A stretch of 64,000 bases of DNA from Amoebidium appalachense (lineage: Eukaryota; Ichthyosporea): positions 12,152,001-12,216,000 of the forward strand of contig CAVNZM010000001.1 in NCBI GenBank assembly GCA_963693365.1, read 5' to 3'. The notes under the pieces are model-generated. The model worked only from the letters and a program-made list of their open reading frames with translations. It searched no databases and had not been told where the DNA came from. A program made the translations under genes and the position numbers. Positions 1 through 34,860 of the stretch are shown in pieces. The stretch's first letter is position 1; every line of letters begins with the position of its first letter.

Positions 1-124
1 CCACACACACCACACACACAAGTGCTTGGCAAGACATCCCCCCCCCCCCCCCCCCCCCCCCCCCCCATTTCCTTTTCTTTCTTTCCTTTTTTTTTTTATT
101 TTTTCCCCCCTCCAATTTCCATAC

Positions 125-9218
<9,094 letters not shown>

Positions 9219-11965
9219 GTTCCAAGTACTTGAAGAAACAGAGCGTTTACAACTACAGAAATGCTGTGCAATTTAAACTGATACCAACCTTTAACACGCT
9301 TCCTAATTTTTAACGACGGCTATCCGGGGCAGGTCAATGCAATTGAAAAATGTTTTCAGATGGCAGCCGGGGCTGCCGCGCTTAAAGGGAGCAGGGTGAA
9401 ACCCTTGAGAGACGACTCTAGTTTACTTGCTATATTCGCCAAGTAATAAGATGCTAGCCAAAATTTGAACGTGAAGGTGATGTGTCAAATAACGCTGACA
9501 AGAACATCAGCTTTCAACAAGTGTCAAACTACGCTGACAAGAACATCAGCTTTCAACAAGAACATGAGTTTTCAACAAGCACGTTTCAGGATTAGCTTTC
9601 GAAATTCCGAACGAGTGGGTGCACGTGATCTCGGCTGTGGTATGATTGGCCGTATGCGCACCAAACGTTTCAATATGGTTATTGTATTGTCGATATGATT
9701 GGTGCGTTGGTGGTTGTGGCTCGCTCAATAGGGGTTCAGTAACAATGACGTCACAGCGGCGATCGCTCCGAGAAGGAGGGCAAGGGTCCAAAATGTGCGT
9801 TCGCATATCGATCCACGAAAACGAAAAGGCCACGAAAACAAAACAAGCACACGAAAAGTAAACGTAAAAAATGGGGTTTGATAATCTTTTACCAGTGGTT
9901 GGCCTGACGGAGAAAAAGAAAAAGGGGTGCACTTTTGCCGAGCTCTTTAGTTTGTGACAAGCGGGTGGGCATTGATTAGCTAGTGCTATTCTTCACAAGG
10001 CCCTTAGTAGTGTACCTGCAAAGTCGAAGGAAAGCCATGAACTAGCTATGTTATTGCACACATCTGACAGCCCACACACAATAGTGTTACCAAAAGCAAT
10101 AGTGGTTTGGCTATGTATTTTTTTGCACGCCATGGATAGCAGTATACGTATATGGTATTTGTAAAGTTTGGCCTCCCAGGCTTTTACCCGCTATTTTATG
10201 TAAGGCCGGGCCTACTACACCGCTGCGGCCACACCGTGGTCGCTCAAAGTATCTCAGTCGACTTCCATGATTTTCGATCGTGCGTGCATGATTGATTGGA
10301 AAAGCTTTTCTCAGTAGAGGGGGGTGGATCGCTACGTGCACATATAGCACACATATTCTGGCGAGGCACCGTGACGTGTACCTGTGTTGGGTTGTGCACG
10401 TGATTTATCGTTTAGCAGGCAATGACTGAAGCTCGGTATGACCAGATAAGTAAGCGCAAGCTGATTGGATACCTAAATCCAATAGCAAAAGGATTGGCTA
10501 CATGAGTCGATGGAATGTGCCAAAGCCCTTTCTCATTGGTTTTAAATTTTGATTTTTGGCGGGAGCCAATCGCGAAGCGCGGGCGGCGGGTAGTGACAAG
10601 AGTAACGGTAACGTTAACGGAAACGCGAAGGAACGCGACGCTGTGACGCTTTCAGAACTGTTACAACCACCACAAACGCAGGGTGACGGAAGTTTTGTTT
10701 TGTCTGTTTGGGAGAATACTAAAATAACTTGCATAATACCACTATTTATTAGTGCATCTTAGGACGGTATCTATCTTGCGGGGGTTGGCAGGCTGCAGCG
10801 ATCTGAAACAGCCACCTCTGTATGCCAAATTGGGATCACAGCTTTGTGACACTAAGACACAACCATTTCTTCATAATCTGAAGCTTTATTAGGCACCAAT
10901 ATACCTCATCGTAGGCTTGAACACTGGCGCATTTTCTATGTAGCACGGAAAGGGCGAAGAACAGGGCAGGTTTTTGGTTATCCCGTTTCATTCGCAGCAA
11001 GGGCATCACCTCCGGGGACCAAGAAGCGAACTTCCACATAGACACCGAAAACAGAGAGCAGGTAGTATCTATTAGAAAGTCGTGGGCCTCCCAAAAGGTC
11101 TCAAAATGACGGTGCAGCAAATGGCAACCCCGCACTATCTTTCAGCAAACGGTTCCTTTGACAAAAAAGGGTAGGTTTCCTACATTACATTTGCACACAC
11201 GGGCTTGTCCGTCGCACAGAAACATGATGAAGAGTACTAAGCAGCAGAGTAAATGCACATGCACAACTGGGTGCTTGGGGAGAATGTATCAAGGATAAGT
11301 GCTGGTAATCGGGTGTGGGTATGGCAAGGGCAAAATGGTTCAAACTGTGTGTGTGTGTCTGTGCATTTCTGTGTGTTGTGTTGTGTGTAAACACGACGTG
11401 TGAAAAGGCCCGGAATGAGAGACCGCATGCAAGCCAGTGGTTCTAAACTGGGCATCTACAACGAAACATTTTTCATTCAAGTCTCGTGTGGTCTCCTCAA
11501 GTTCACAGCACGCTTTGCACACACCTTGCGTCCGGTTATTCTCAGGCCCCAGCCCCCCCCCCCCCCCCCCCCCCCCCCCCTTCCCCTCACCACCACACCC
11601 ACACCCACCCACACACCCACACACCTACCTACCCACCTTTTGAATTTCATAGACATCAAATTCTCCTTCTCTCTTCTCTCCCCCTACCCCCACCAGTGCT
11701 TCCCTCTCCCCGCGGCCCTTTCCCCATTCCAAAACCACTAATCCTCTTGTAGTTCTCATTCAAAGACTCCCCCACACCACCTGCAATTATTTTTGTCCCT
11801 TCATCCTCAGTCCTTCTACTTGTCCATCCCTGTTTTTATTTTTTTCAACCAAGATCTTTGCATCTTACTTTCTATTTCATTAGAACCACCGCTTTTTTAC
11901 CAACACCGCCCAACCCACACCACACACAGCGCACACCCAAGTCCCAAATCGGATCCCAAACACAG
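9219..11965. other. Region between two diverging genes; no convincing coding exon found
   Basis: This lies between exon 1 of the minus-strand gene (ATG at 9218) and the first recognised RasGEF exon. It should hold the promoter of the former and the 5' exons of the latter. A 39-bp tandem repeat (two full copies and a partial third) sits at 9482-9575. Several CCAAT-type words (TGATTGG near 9645, 9699, 10290 and 10445) are present. An open frame at 10556-10762 (plus) lacks an ATG, and one at 10836-11135 (minus) has an implausibly high Trp content. I call neither. Confidence 0.5.
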
Positions 11966-24807
<12,842 letters not shown>

Positions 24808-24873
24808 GTTCAAGTTAGGATCAAGGGGGGTCATTTGAACACGTGGTAGTTGGCATGTATGCTGGGGAATCTC

Positions 24874-24879
24874 AATAAA
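24874..24879 (+). terminator. AATAAA polyadenylation signal of the RasGEF gene
   Basis: Canonical AATAAA 67 bp after the RasGEF stop codon at 24805-24807. No other AATAAA is seen closer on this strand. Confidence 0.6.
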
Positions 24880-25948
24880 ATCGTAGAACATTTTGACGAA
24901 GGATGTATGCTTCGCTATAGAAACACTTTGATATTCCAGCTTGCATGTACGCGGGGACGGTCATGGTCACGTAGACTAGTAGAAGGACAATCCAGTATAT
25001 CCCCTAGGGACACTTCGATAGTAAATACTATGATATATATAATATGTATACATACCGGCCTGTACGCAAGGAAATTAGCCCATTTCGGAAGGATAATCGA
25101 ATATCCCCCATAAATAGTTAGATACGCAAGGCCGGGTGGCAGTAATTGCACGGTCGAGGCTTTTTTGAATAGTAGCATAACCATCACCCAGCCTTTCACT
25201 TATATAAACGCTGTGGTGCAACCGTGGGATCCCCGACGTTGAATACCGCAACTTGCCGGCCCATGAGCAATGATATGCTAGAGCGCCTTACATTTGCAAC
25301 ACCGTATAATAACGCGATGTGTACTTGGTATGCAACACTGTACTTGCTGTGTCTAGAACTACATATGCGATTATCATATGGACTTGCTGTGTCTAAACCG
25401 CATAAATATAGAAGATGAGATATACGTATCGTTGCTATTCCAGTATAAGAATCTGCAGTATTTACTCTAAGTTAGCTCGTCCATAGCCTATGTGAGTGGG
25501 CTTCAGAACTGTTACAAGATCGACTTCATTGTTGATTCCACAAAACGTAAGCAATTTCCATGACTAGGTGCCATGCTTGCGTGTTACATCTAATACTATG
25601 GCATTCAAGTTGTGCAGTATCCCCAAGCCAAGTTGGTAAAAGTTCAAGGTATGTGTTACCATTATGATAGTAGCTTAATGCGGCAAATTACTTGGGACCA
25701 AAGTAATATTATGGCTCTACATATCTTCCAATATTATTAATAGGTTGGGCTTTAAAGTTTGAGTTGGGTGTGTGTGTGCATGTGTGTGTGTGTGTGTGTG
25801 TGTTGGGGGGGGGGGGGGGGGGGGGGGGGGAGGGGGTGGATTTTAAGAGTGACGCGGGACCCCCCCTCCCCCCACCCATGATCCCTCCCCAAGCTGTGGG
25901 AGGGGGGACGTCGACCCCCACTATCACCTGGGGGCTGGGGGTGGAGGT

Positions 25949-25986
<38 letters not shown>

Positions 25987-26200
25987 CGGCTGCCATGACA
26001 ATCAAGAAATTCGAGATCATTTACATCGGATCAATCTCACAGTCTAAGACCATGTAGCACTCTCTTGCAATATTAATGATATTTATTATACATTGTGCTA
26101 CATGTGCATTCTCCATTAACGTTAGCATTGACCCTCTAAAGTTAACTTGCCTTTAACACGACGTACTAATACCTGGGAAATTGCCCCAGGCTCCCGGATC
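24880..26200. other. Unique non-coding DNA, then GT/G low complexity
   Basis: 24880-25740 is mixed-composition DNA without a credible frame. Short internal echoes occur (CATGTATGC/CATGTACGC, and ACTTGCTGTGTCTA twice at about 25342 and 25381). A GT tract and G runs occupy 25764-25985. I see no gene. Confidence 0.5.
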
Positions 26201-26229
26201 CATACAAGTTGAATGCTGTTGGGCATTCT

Positions 26230-27016
<787 letters not shown>

Positions 27017-27738
27017 GAGGATGCTCCTCGGCGTGTGTACAACATGTGCTTCTCAATTAGCTTGTTTCCCGTTGCATATTTTTTTTTTCTCTCTACTTTG
27101 TGCACCGTTCGCCGAGACTACACCTCTACAGCTAATTGAACGAAGCTGGCCGGCAGGGCCGGGGTGGGCCCCCCGGCAGCTGCAGGGGGCGCGCCGGGGC
27201 TGTTCAACGGTTGCATCTGCAACTGCATATGATGCATACGCAACCAAGCTGAATGCATGACATCTATGCATGTGCACTACAATTTTTGTGCAGTTATACT
27301 AGTATTATTTTTATCACCCGATATTTCTTCCTGGGCCCATATGATATTAGTGGTGTTTTCTGTTCGAAAAAGCCCTCGGACCTTGTTACTTGCTGCGCCT
27401 GCGCAACGGGTGAAACTTCCACGTGCTTGCGCCAACATGGCTCACACGCCAGCCAATCATAGCCGTGGTATTCATCTAAGCCATATATGGAAGGTAAAAG
27501 ATTGCATTTGGTCTCAAGTTGAACGCCTGTATTTCATTGGATCACAAGAGCTTTAAATTACTCAAATATGGTGAAACTCATTTTACAATTTTAGAATCAT
27601 GGACTGTCATGGATGGCGCATCCAGTGAAAGTTACATAAATTCGTGGCACGAAAGCAGAGAAGCTGTCATTTCAACCGACTTCCCTTTTCTTGCAGCTAC
27701 GATAATCTTTCTTGAAGCCCTCTAAAGAACGAGAGCTT

Positions 27739-27858
27739 TGAGCATAAACCATCAAAAAAATTTCCAGTTTCAAATGAGCTTTCTGCTTCCAAGCTTTTGA
27801 GCATAAACCATTGACCTTTTTTACAGTTTCAGTTGAGCTTTCTGCTTCCAAGTTTTTG
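27739..27858. repeat. Tandem duplication of about 60 bp
   Basis: Two copies (about 27739-27797 and 27798-27858) share GAGCATAAACCAT and GAGCTTTCTGCTTCCAAG. The second copy overlaps the 3' end of a small minus-strand reading frame. Confidence 0.85.
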
Positions 27859-28030
27859 GCTTTGCCACCTTCTTCACCGGCGGGGGAGGCGCTAGGCTCC
27901 TGTAAACCACCATCATACCGTGTTTATCCCAAAAACAACGAAAACCATACACTTTCTTTATTTCTTGCACCGTAGCTGCTTGTTTTACCGAATTCACGTT
28001 AAGATCCAAGAAAATGCTCTCAAGTGACAC
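27821..28030 (-). CDS. Small unassigned reading frame, antisense to the start of the next gene
   Basis: This 69-codon ATG-initiated frame contains VQEIKKVYGFRCFWDKHG and ends in a Lys/Pro-rich tail (PPPPVKKVAKPKTWKQKAQ). Composition looks protein-like and the 3' end lies in a duplicated segment. Its first 17 bases overlap the ATG of the plus-strand gene at 28014, so the two cannot both use simple separate promoters. I know no family for it. It could be the first exon of a divergent gene or chance. Confidence 0.3.
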   Translation of the reverse strand: MSLESIFLDLNVNSVKQAATVQEIKKVYGFRCFWDKHGMMVVYRSLAPPPPVKKVAKPKTWKQKAQLKL

Positions 28031-29328
28031 CCACCACGTTTCTCAAGGATTCGTTGCTGCCTCACCCACCAGCGCCCCAGCTTCCCCAGACACACACGAG
28101 CACCACTTGGATGATGGCAAGGGAAAATGGAGCAGTGTTGTTACAAGTGCCACCACAAAACGTAGGGGTGCACCAAGCATGCAGCAGATTGCCAGCGCAA
28201 CACAGGAGCTTTACAAGAAAGCAGCACTCGTGGACGATTATGCAGCTATTATCCGTGTTCCATATGCCGTAAAGTCCAAGAACGAACTCATTGCTGCCTA
28301 TGAGAAGCTGCGCAAGTTCTGCAGGTTTGAGGTAAGACCGTGGAAAACGTAGAGAAAAGAACGTGATTACTTGTATATAGATGCTTATTAAAAAATAACA
28401 ACCAGTAATACTTTTATCGATCGATATCATGAGGCTCCAGCTAGAATAATCAAGTTGCTCTGCATCTTTACGAAATGAGGTGGCACAAGAACGCATGCAA
28501 TATTGCTTACGAAATGGGGTGGCAATAATGCAGGCACATTTCTGACTTCTGGGCAGATGTGTATGGAAAACTTAACTAATATGCACAAGACTTTTATTAT
28601 CTGTATCATTCAAGCTGGGGCGATTCAAGTTGCTCTGCATCTAAACGAAATGTTTTCTGGAATTTTTGTGCGGTGTTTTAGCACATTTCTGGAACTTTTG
28701 TGCGGTGTTTTGGTGCATCTTCCTGTACTTCTTCCTAATAAAGTGTGTTCAATTCCTACAGAACCTCAAGAACTCGTCAAGAGATGACTACGAGAGTATT
28801 TTGCGACAAGCTGGGGAGGAGCTTGTCAACCCTCTCGTCGATTTCGTCTGGAAACGTGTTGCCTCGCAGAATCTTCGCCAAGTTTCTGTTGGTGCATTGG
28901 CTCGTGATGTGTCCGAGAGACTCAAAGACATCGAAACAACGTCCCCCGGCACTGCTGCTAGCCTCCGTCAGCTTAAACATCTCACCACCATTTCCAAAGA
29001 GGCACCCGCTCTGTCCCCAAACCCACACAACCATAGTTCTGTTCCTGCTCTGCTTGATCGCCTTCTCATGTTTCTACGACAACTCAAGATTATCCATGAG
29101 GAAATGAATACACACTCCGAGCTCTCAGTTGCCACACCAGCTTCAACAAAACCTACCCTTGACTTTTTCGACTTCTCGGACGCTCACGGACAGGACGATA
29201 CATTGCCGGAATACTACAAGCGACCCCTTCCTATCTTCCAGTACCCAGCACAGCAGCCTTTCAGTCCCGTTCCCGGGCCCTCCTTTGTTCCTCGTCACTA
29301 TGATTCGGCAAGCCGATTTACAAGGTAG
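28014..29328 (+). CDS. Two-exon gene, unknown helical protein of about 294 residues
   Basis: Exon 1 is 28014-28331 (GAG|GTAAGA donor). Exon 2 is 28762-29328, after a CCTACAG acceptor, with both junctions in phase 0. The protein begins with a Ser/Thr/His-rich leader, then amphipathic helical sequence (QQIASATQELYKKAALVDDY, ELIAAYEKLRKFCRFE, ILRQAGEELVNPLVDFVWKR, ALARDVSERLKDIE, ALLDRLLMFLRQLKIIHEEM). It ends in a Pro/Tyr-rich tail (IFQYPAQQPFSPVPGPSFVP). The frame ends at TAG overlapping a possible AAG|GTAG donor, so a further exon is conceivable. A 23-residue frame at 29720-29799 looked protein-like but does not join in phase. I do not recognise the family. It is directly upstream of a CCCH gene in the same direction. 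Confidence 0.65.
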
Positions 29329-29439
29329 TTTTATCTTTGTTTTTTTCCCTTCTTTCGACCCTTTCCCCCCCCTCCCTCTTTTGTTTTCTTCTTTGTGTTT
29401 TCTTGTAGTGTTCTTCTTCTTCTTCTTCTTCTTCTTTTT

Positions 29440-30147
29440 CCGCAAAGTTTTTTTCTTTTCGTGTATCACGTTCCCTCTATCTCCCCCCCTCCCCCCCCTC
29501 CCCCTCCCCCCCCCCCCCCCCCCCCCCCGCGCCTCCTCCCCCCCTCCCCCCCCCCCCCCCCCGCGCCTTCTCCCCCCCTCCCCCCAGCCCACCGCCCTCC
29601 CCCCTCCCCCTCCCTCCCCCGCACCTTCCCTCCCCCGTCCCCCCCCCCCTCCCCCCTTTACCCCCTCCCCCCACTCGTTAAGTTTTCACACCTACTATTT
29701 GCTTTTTCTACATGCGGGCCTTACATCCTTGAGTTCGGGACGTTTCGTGGTGACTATAAGACATGGCTGAAGCAACAGATGGAATGCTTAGCCTTGTGAA
29801 ATGATGTAACACTGTGTGCCAGTGTATATGTGTAAATGTGTGTGTGTACGTGCATGCGTGCGTTCGTGCGTTCGTGTGTGTGTGTGTGTATGCGGGCGCA
29901 TGTATGTGGGTGGTATGCTGGTGCGTGTATGTGTTTGTGTGTGTGTGTTTGGGGGGGGGGGGGGGGAGGGGGGGAGGGGGGAGGGGGGGGGGGGGGGGGG
30001 GGGGAGGGGGGGGTAAAGTGAGGATTAAAGCAAGACCGGTCAGATCGTGAAAGGATGTTTCAGGCTCTCGCCAACTCTTTTAGGGGTTTCGCATGCATTC
30101 TCGGAGGCAGAGGATGTGTGAATGCCAAACCTGTTTTTTTTTTTTTT

Positions 30148-30179
<32 letters not shown>

Positions 30180-30203
30180 GTGGTGGTGGTGGTGGTGGTG
30201 GGT

Positions 30204-30244
<41 letters not shown>

Positions 30245-30253
30245 AGGGCTAAG
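29440..30253. repeat. C-rich, GT, G-run, poly-T and G-run low-complexity tracts
   Basis: C runs at 29480-29670, GT-rich DNA at 29812-29950, G runs at 29951-30013, a T run at 30134-30159 and a G run at 30198-30243. The only sequence that looks unique is 30015-30130, without a clear gene. Confidence 0.9.
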
Positions 30254-30388
30254 GGGTCAAATGTACGGAATCTATGCAGTGCTCAAGTAAATGCACGACA
30301 CTGGATGTAAGTTCCAAAACCACCTGTTGTGTGCTTTGGCTGATAAAAATGGGTTGGAATACTATTACTAACCAGGACGTGCTAACAG

Positions 30389-31265
30389 GAACTACAGCCT
30401 GTTTGGTGAGCGCTGGCCCTTCTCGAACAACGACATGCATGATAAGATGTCCGGACATGGCCAGAAGAATCTTGGAGCCATAGGTCAGCCCCGCAACACG
30501 AATTCCCTGCCAAACTCCCCGATGTTCGACTCTGCCTCCTCATCTCGCCGTTCCTCCGACACGTCCGACCAGTTCAACTTCGAGACTCTCCGCCGCATCT
30601 CCCAAATCATAGACGCCGACCCCGAGGAGCTTTACGCCAATGCCCATCTGCTACAGGCACACAAAGACGGGGCAGCATGCGCATGCCACTGTGGGTCTTC
30701 CAACTGCCTGGGTGGGTCTTCGTGCATCAATGGTCGCAACATAAACCGGGAACTTGTGCCTCTCGAGGTGCAGAGGCGGGACCTCATTGCCCATCTTATG
30801 GCTCTGGAGGCCAGCGATGCCGGTGAAACAGGTGAGAAAGCAGCATTTAAGGAGCTGCATCGATGTGTTGTGTATCACTTTTCTCCGGGGGTTAACCGTT
30901 GTTTGTTTGTCTGGTGTTGCAAATGAAGTTACATAGACTGGATTGCTTATTATACTAACCTGTGCCCGTGCCACGCAGGTCAGATTGAGTGGGTAGAGTC
31001 TCCCGTGCGCTACAAAACGGCACTCTGCAAGCGCGTAATTGATGGCGAGCAGTGCCGCTACAGCAAGGCGTGTGGGTTTGCTCACTGCGAGACGGAGAAA
31101 GACAAGTTCACCAGGCTGCACGTTGCCACCATTCGTTGTACGTACGGCAACAAATGCCATAACCCCGGCTGTGGCCGCGCACACACGCCACTTGAGCAGC
31201 GTGCTGCTATCCGCATCTACACTGCTGCTATTGACCGTGGACGTGGGACTGTTCCCGACTCGTAA
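30389..31265 (+). CDS. CCCH-type zinc-finger protein, probably RNA-binding (5' end uncertain)
   Basis: Two sure exons: 30389-30831 (donor GTGAGA) and 30979-31265 (stop), joined in phase 1. The first encodes a Ser/Asn-rich region with SLPNSPMFDSASSSRRSSD, a short helix (FETLRRISQIIDADPEELYA) and a Cys cluster (CACHCGSSNCLGGSSC). The second has YKTALCKRVIDGEQCRYSK followed by ACGFAHC, giving C-x8-C-x5-C-x3-H, the tristetraprolin-type spacing. A second motif is CTYGNKCHNPGCGRAH (C-x5-C-x4-C-x3-H). Such fingers bind AU-rich or other single-stranded RNA to control mRNA decay or translation; the target here is unknown. The SPMFDS and RRSSD patches could be 14-3-3-type phosphosites. A possible upstream exon is 30254-30307, phase-compatible through ATG at the junction. 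Confidence 0.85.
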
Positions 31266-31490
31266 CCTAGCCATTGCTGTCTATAGCCTATCAGGAGCAT
31301 ATGCATAGCAAAATTTGCTGTAAACCTGTTCCTCCCTTGTGCCAGAGTGGTTTTAAAACTTGCATTATCATAGCATGAGAGACCGAGCAGCAGTACTAGG
31401 CTATAATGTAATATAGCTAATCGAGATAACATAAATTCTAGTCTTTTCTATAACATAGACCAGGTTAAGCATAGTTTCTTTCTCGTACAG

Positions 31491-31644
31491 ATTTGAAGCA
31501 CCCAATGAGAGAGTAATAAACGGAAAGAGATCAAGGGAAAAACTTTCCCTTAGGGCTCTTGCATACCGATGTTTCCTCATCCTTCACTACCTGTCCGACA
31601 ATATTGCAATAATTAACCACGCTCAAACTCCAAAAATTATTTAA
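31491..31644 (+). CDS. Possible orphan terminal exon, family unknown
   Basis: After a good acceptor (TTTCTTTCTCGTACAG) an open frame of 50 codons runs to TAA with protein-like composition (FEAPNERVINGKRSREKLSL, then RALAYRCFLILHYLSDN). There is no ATG near the start and no obvious partner exon. The upstream CCCH gene already has its stop at 31265. An alternative 3' end of that gene, a fragment of an old element, or chance are all possible. Confidence 0.25.
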
Positions 31645-31649
31645 GTCCC

Positions 31650-32646
31650 CCTCCCCACCCTCTTCCCCCCTCCTTTTCTACCTCCCTCGTGTCCCCCCCC
31701 CCCCCCCTTCGTTTCCTCCCCTCTCCCCCCTTCCCCCCCCCCCTCCCCTCCTCCTCCCCCCCCCCCCCCCCCCGCGCCTCCCCTCCCCTCCCCCCTTCCC
31801 CCCCCGCCCCTCCCGGGGGCTGCCGGGTCAAATTCCCGTTAAAATATGGGCCTTAAAAGAAAAGGGAGTAGAAAGAAGGAGTGAATGGCAGCAACAAGGG
31901 AGAAAAGAGCTTGACCTAAATAGTATAGAAGGCAACTCAATGTTCTACTCTTCTTTGCTCTCCCCCCCCCCCCCCCCCCCCCCCCTCCCTTTCCCTTTCA
32001 CCCCTTCTCCCATCAAGGAAATGGGAGGGGGGGGGGAGGGGGGAGGGGGGGAGGGGGGAGGGGGGGGGGGGGGCCGGGGGGCTGTGTGTGTTTGTATGCC
32101 TGTGCACACGCGCTTGTCGTTTTTTTTTTGTTTTTTTTTTGGGGGGGGGGAGGGGGGAGTATGCAAGGTATCCACCCCACCCCTACATGAACTCATCGAG
32201 AACAGAAAGACTTATAGCAAAACACGGGGGATATAACTCAAATAGAAGGTTTACGGGCAACCCCTCCCCCTCCCTCCTTGCCCTCCTTCCCCCCCCCCCC
32301 CCCCCCCCCCCCCCGGAAAAAAAAAAAGCATGAGAGGAAGAAAAACGTACCCCACTCTACTACCCAGCCTTTGCTTCCCGACTTGCTTCCTCCCCGAGCC
32401 ATCATCCTGTCCTTTACCCATCCCGGGATTCTCAGATGCTCTCGGTTGTATACATGTCGAAGCACACACACACACAGTATACGGTCCTACCTGAATTGCG
32501 GAAGGCCTTGCCGGTGCGCAGGCGCACTAAAATACGAGTACACAAAACCCACACACATCCATGTACACACATACACACACACACACACATATACACAGAT
32601 ACAAACGCACCCACACACGCACGCGCGCACGCACGCACACACACAC

Positions 32647-32728
<82 letters not shown>

Positions 32729-32951
32729 AAACACACACGCATACCCACAGGACACCCACACATATTTATACACAAACCCACATACACATTCAGTGTATCG
32801 CACCCGCACATGCGCATGCACGGGCGCAGTCGAGTGCACACACACCGTAGGGCTAACCCTACCCACCCACCCACCCACACACACCCCTCATATCCTAAAA
32901 ACACATTCACGGAGACACACACCAGCACACCGTGTATTTGTATACACAGAC

Positions 32952-33006
<55 letters not shown>

Positions 33007-33180
33007 ACCCGCTGATACGAGTGTCCGTGCAGGCCGGGGAACCCTGCCTCCCTCTCTCCCACCCCCCCCCCCCCCCCCCTTCCTCCCCATCTCCCCTCCC
33101 CCCTCTCCTCCTCTCCCTACATTTTCTCCACCCCAACCCTCCCCTCCCGCCCCCACACACACCCTCTCACCCCGGCCCCC

Positions 33181-33219
<39 letters not shown>

Positions 33220-33420
33220 TTCCCCCACCACCCCCATCCCTCCTTCCAAGAAAGAAGAAGAAGAAGAAGACGAAATTCGGAAAAGAAAAAGAAAACCAGA
33301 AAAAGATCGTAAAAGAAAACAAGAAGATGCGTGTGTGTGTGGGTCCGGGTGTGTGGGGGGGAAAGGGGGGGGGGGGGGGGGGGGGGAAGAGACCGAACCA
33401 AAAAAAGACGACTATACTAA
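31650..33420. repeat. Low-complexity region: C/T-rich, G-rich and CA arrays
   Basis: C/T-rich 31645-31812, C run 31962-31985, G-rich 32027-32073, T/G 32119-32158, C run 32290-32314, CA-rich 32465-32885 with a (CA)n core at 32656-32720, C run 32953-32991, C-rich 33060-33230 and G run 33355-33387. The unique pieces between them show no gene. A short stretch at 33011-33045 resembles the 3' tail of the LINE at 41760. Confidence 0.85.
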
Positions 33421-33455
33421 TATGCTCGTCCAGTGAAGAAGAGACACAAAAATCG

Positions 33456-33665
33456 TTACTCTCGGACATGGAGGAGATCATGACTTGGATAATCATACAA
33501 CCTAGAAAACTCGTTAAACATACGATTCAATAGATAATCAATAGATGTGATATCAGGATCATCGAAATAAGCAAGTCCTCTAACTTCCGACGGAATAATC
33601 TGAGATAAATAAATACATCTATCTAAATGTTTGCGAGAAACAGATCCTGCGCAAAAGTGGCACAA
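33456..33665 (-). pseudogene. C-terminal remnant of a LINE-type ORF2
   Basis: The open frame begins after an upstream stop and carries CHFCAGSVSRKHLDRC, a Cys-His cluster like those near the end of LINE reverse transcriptases. It is followed by LSQIIPSEVRG and TSIDYLLNRMFNEFSRLYDY. The order (Cys cluster, IIP, a short Asp-rich stretch, a terminal helix) parallels the end of the intact LINE ORF2 in this window, at low identity. Nothing of the reverse transcriptase core is visible upstream, so this is a 5'-truncated copy of a different family member. Confidence is moderate because the match is structural, not by alignment. Confidence 0.4.
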
Positions 33666-33857
33666 ACGTTTTTAAGTGGAATTTCGGCTATCAGCTCTAT
33701 TCGCCTGATGCAAGGCTAAGTGAATATATACCGAGCACAAACCTCCCCATTGATACCAGATACCGGTTTTTATGCCTTGGGCACACTGTTGCCGTGAACC
33801 CAGACCCTATGTACCACTTGCTGCATGGTTATGTGTGTGAACGTGGGTGCGCGGGTT

Positions 33858-33872
33858 CGCATTTTTTTTTTT

Positions 33873-33926
<54 letters not shown>

Positions 33927-34218
33927 AAAGGAAACGGAAAATACTGCCCGGAAACTGCTTGACTGACTATTAGTCTAAACCAAACTGAGGTCGAGGTCCG
34001 ACCATCGTTTATAGTACTATTATAAATAGTAGTCAAAGCGAAAATACAAGATGATGATCGGACCGGGGAGGTGTGGGGTGTGTGTGTGTGTGTGTTTTTT
34101 TTTTTTTGGGGGGGGGGGGGGGGGTTGAGGGAACTGTGCAAAATGCAAAAAATCTCAGGGCCCCACGGTCAAGGATTAGGGGATAAGGGTGTATGTGTGT
34201 GGGTGGGTGAGTGTGTGT

Positions 34219-34284
<66 letters not shown>

Positions 34285-34324
34285 TTGTGTGTGTGTTTGG
34301 GAGAGGGGGGGGGGGGGGGGGGGG
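33858..34324. repeat. Poly-T/poly-G tracts and long G runs
   Basis: T run 33860-33882 joined to a G run 33883-33924, GT/T/G run at 34077-34124, and very long G runs at 34219-34282 and 34306-34324. Between them is unique DNA without a gene. Confidence 0.9.
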
Positions 34325-34860
34325 CTCAAAACTTGTATGCAAACTTGTATGCGGGTGAATTGGAAAAGGATTGGAGATAGCTATGGCACCAAGAACAACT
34401 TCTTCTGAGGAGACCCACCCACATATGGATCTGAGCAGTCGACATTTGTTTATGGAAAAATACAAGCTTTATTATACATTTTTTGGCTCCCAATAACTTT
34501 TAACACTGCCTAGCTATACATCATGTTCAGACGACGATACATAACCGTATATGTTCTGTCCCCTATTGTGAAACTGTGACAGCTGCATTGCTGTTAAGTA
34601 TTGCAATTGAACAGTATTTACACAGGTAATATACACAAAATACATTCAGGTACGGTGATGCCGTATGCAAATAATATAAGTTCAACCAGAAGAACGATAT
34701 CGATTATTCTCAAATAGGCACTATGCATGTACATGCAGAAGAAATAAAATGTATGGAAAGGTGATGACCCTTGCCACATGGAACAGATAAAAACAGTGTT
34801 AATCACACCAAAATTAAACAGCGTCTGTTTTAAACACACTGTCAACTAATACTCCAAAAT

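Noticed and set aside
9546-9932. Minus-strand frame of 128 codons
   Set aside because: No splice or promoter context, odd composition, and it spans a 39-bp tandem repeat.
10836-11135. Minus-strand frame of 99 codons
   Set aside because: Very high Trp and Cys content and no domain; I judged it a chance frame.
29129-29799. A third exon for the gene at 28014, containing EFGTFRGDYKTWLKQQ
   Set aside because: No acceptor gives this frame in phase with the AAG|GTAG donor; the in-phase option yields an unconvincing Leu-rich end.
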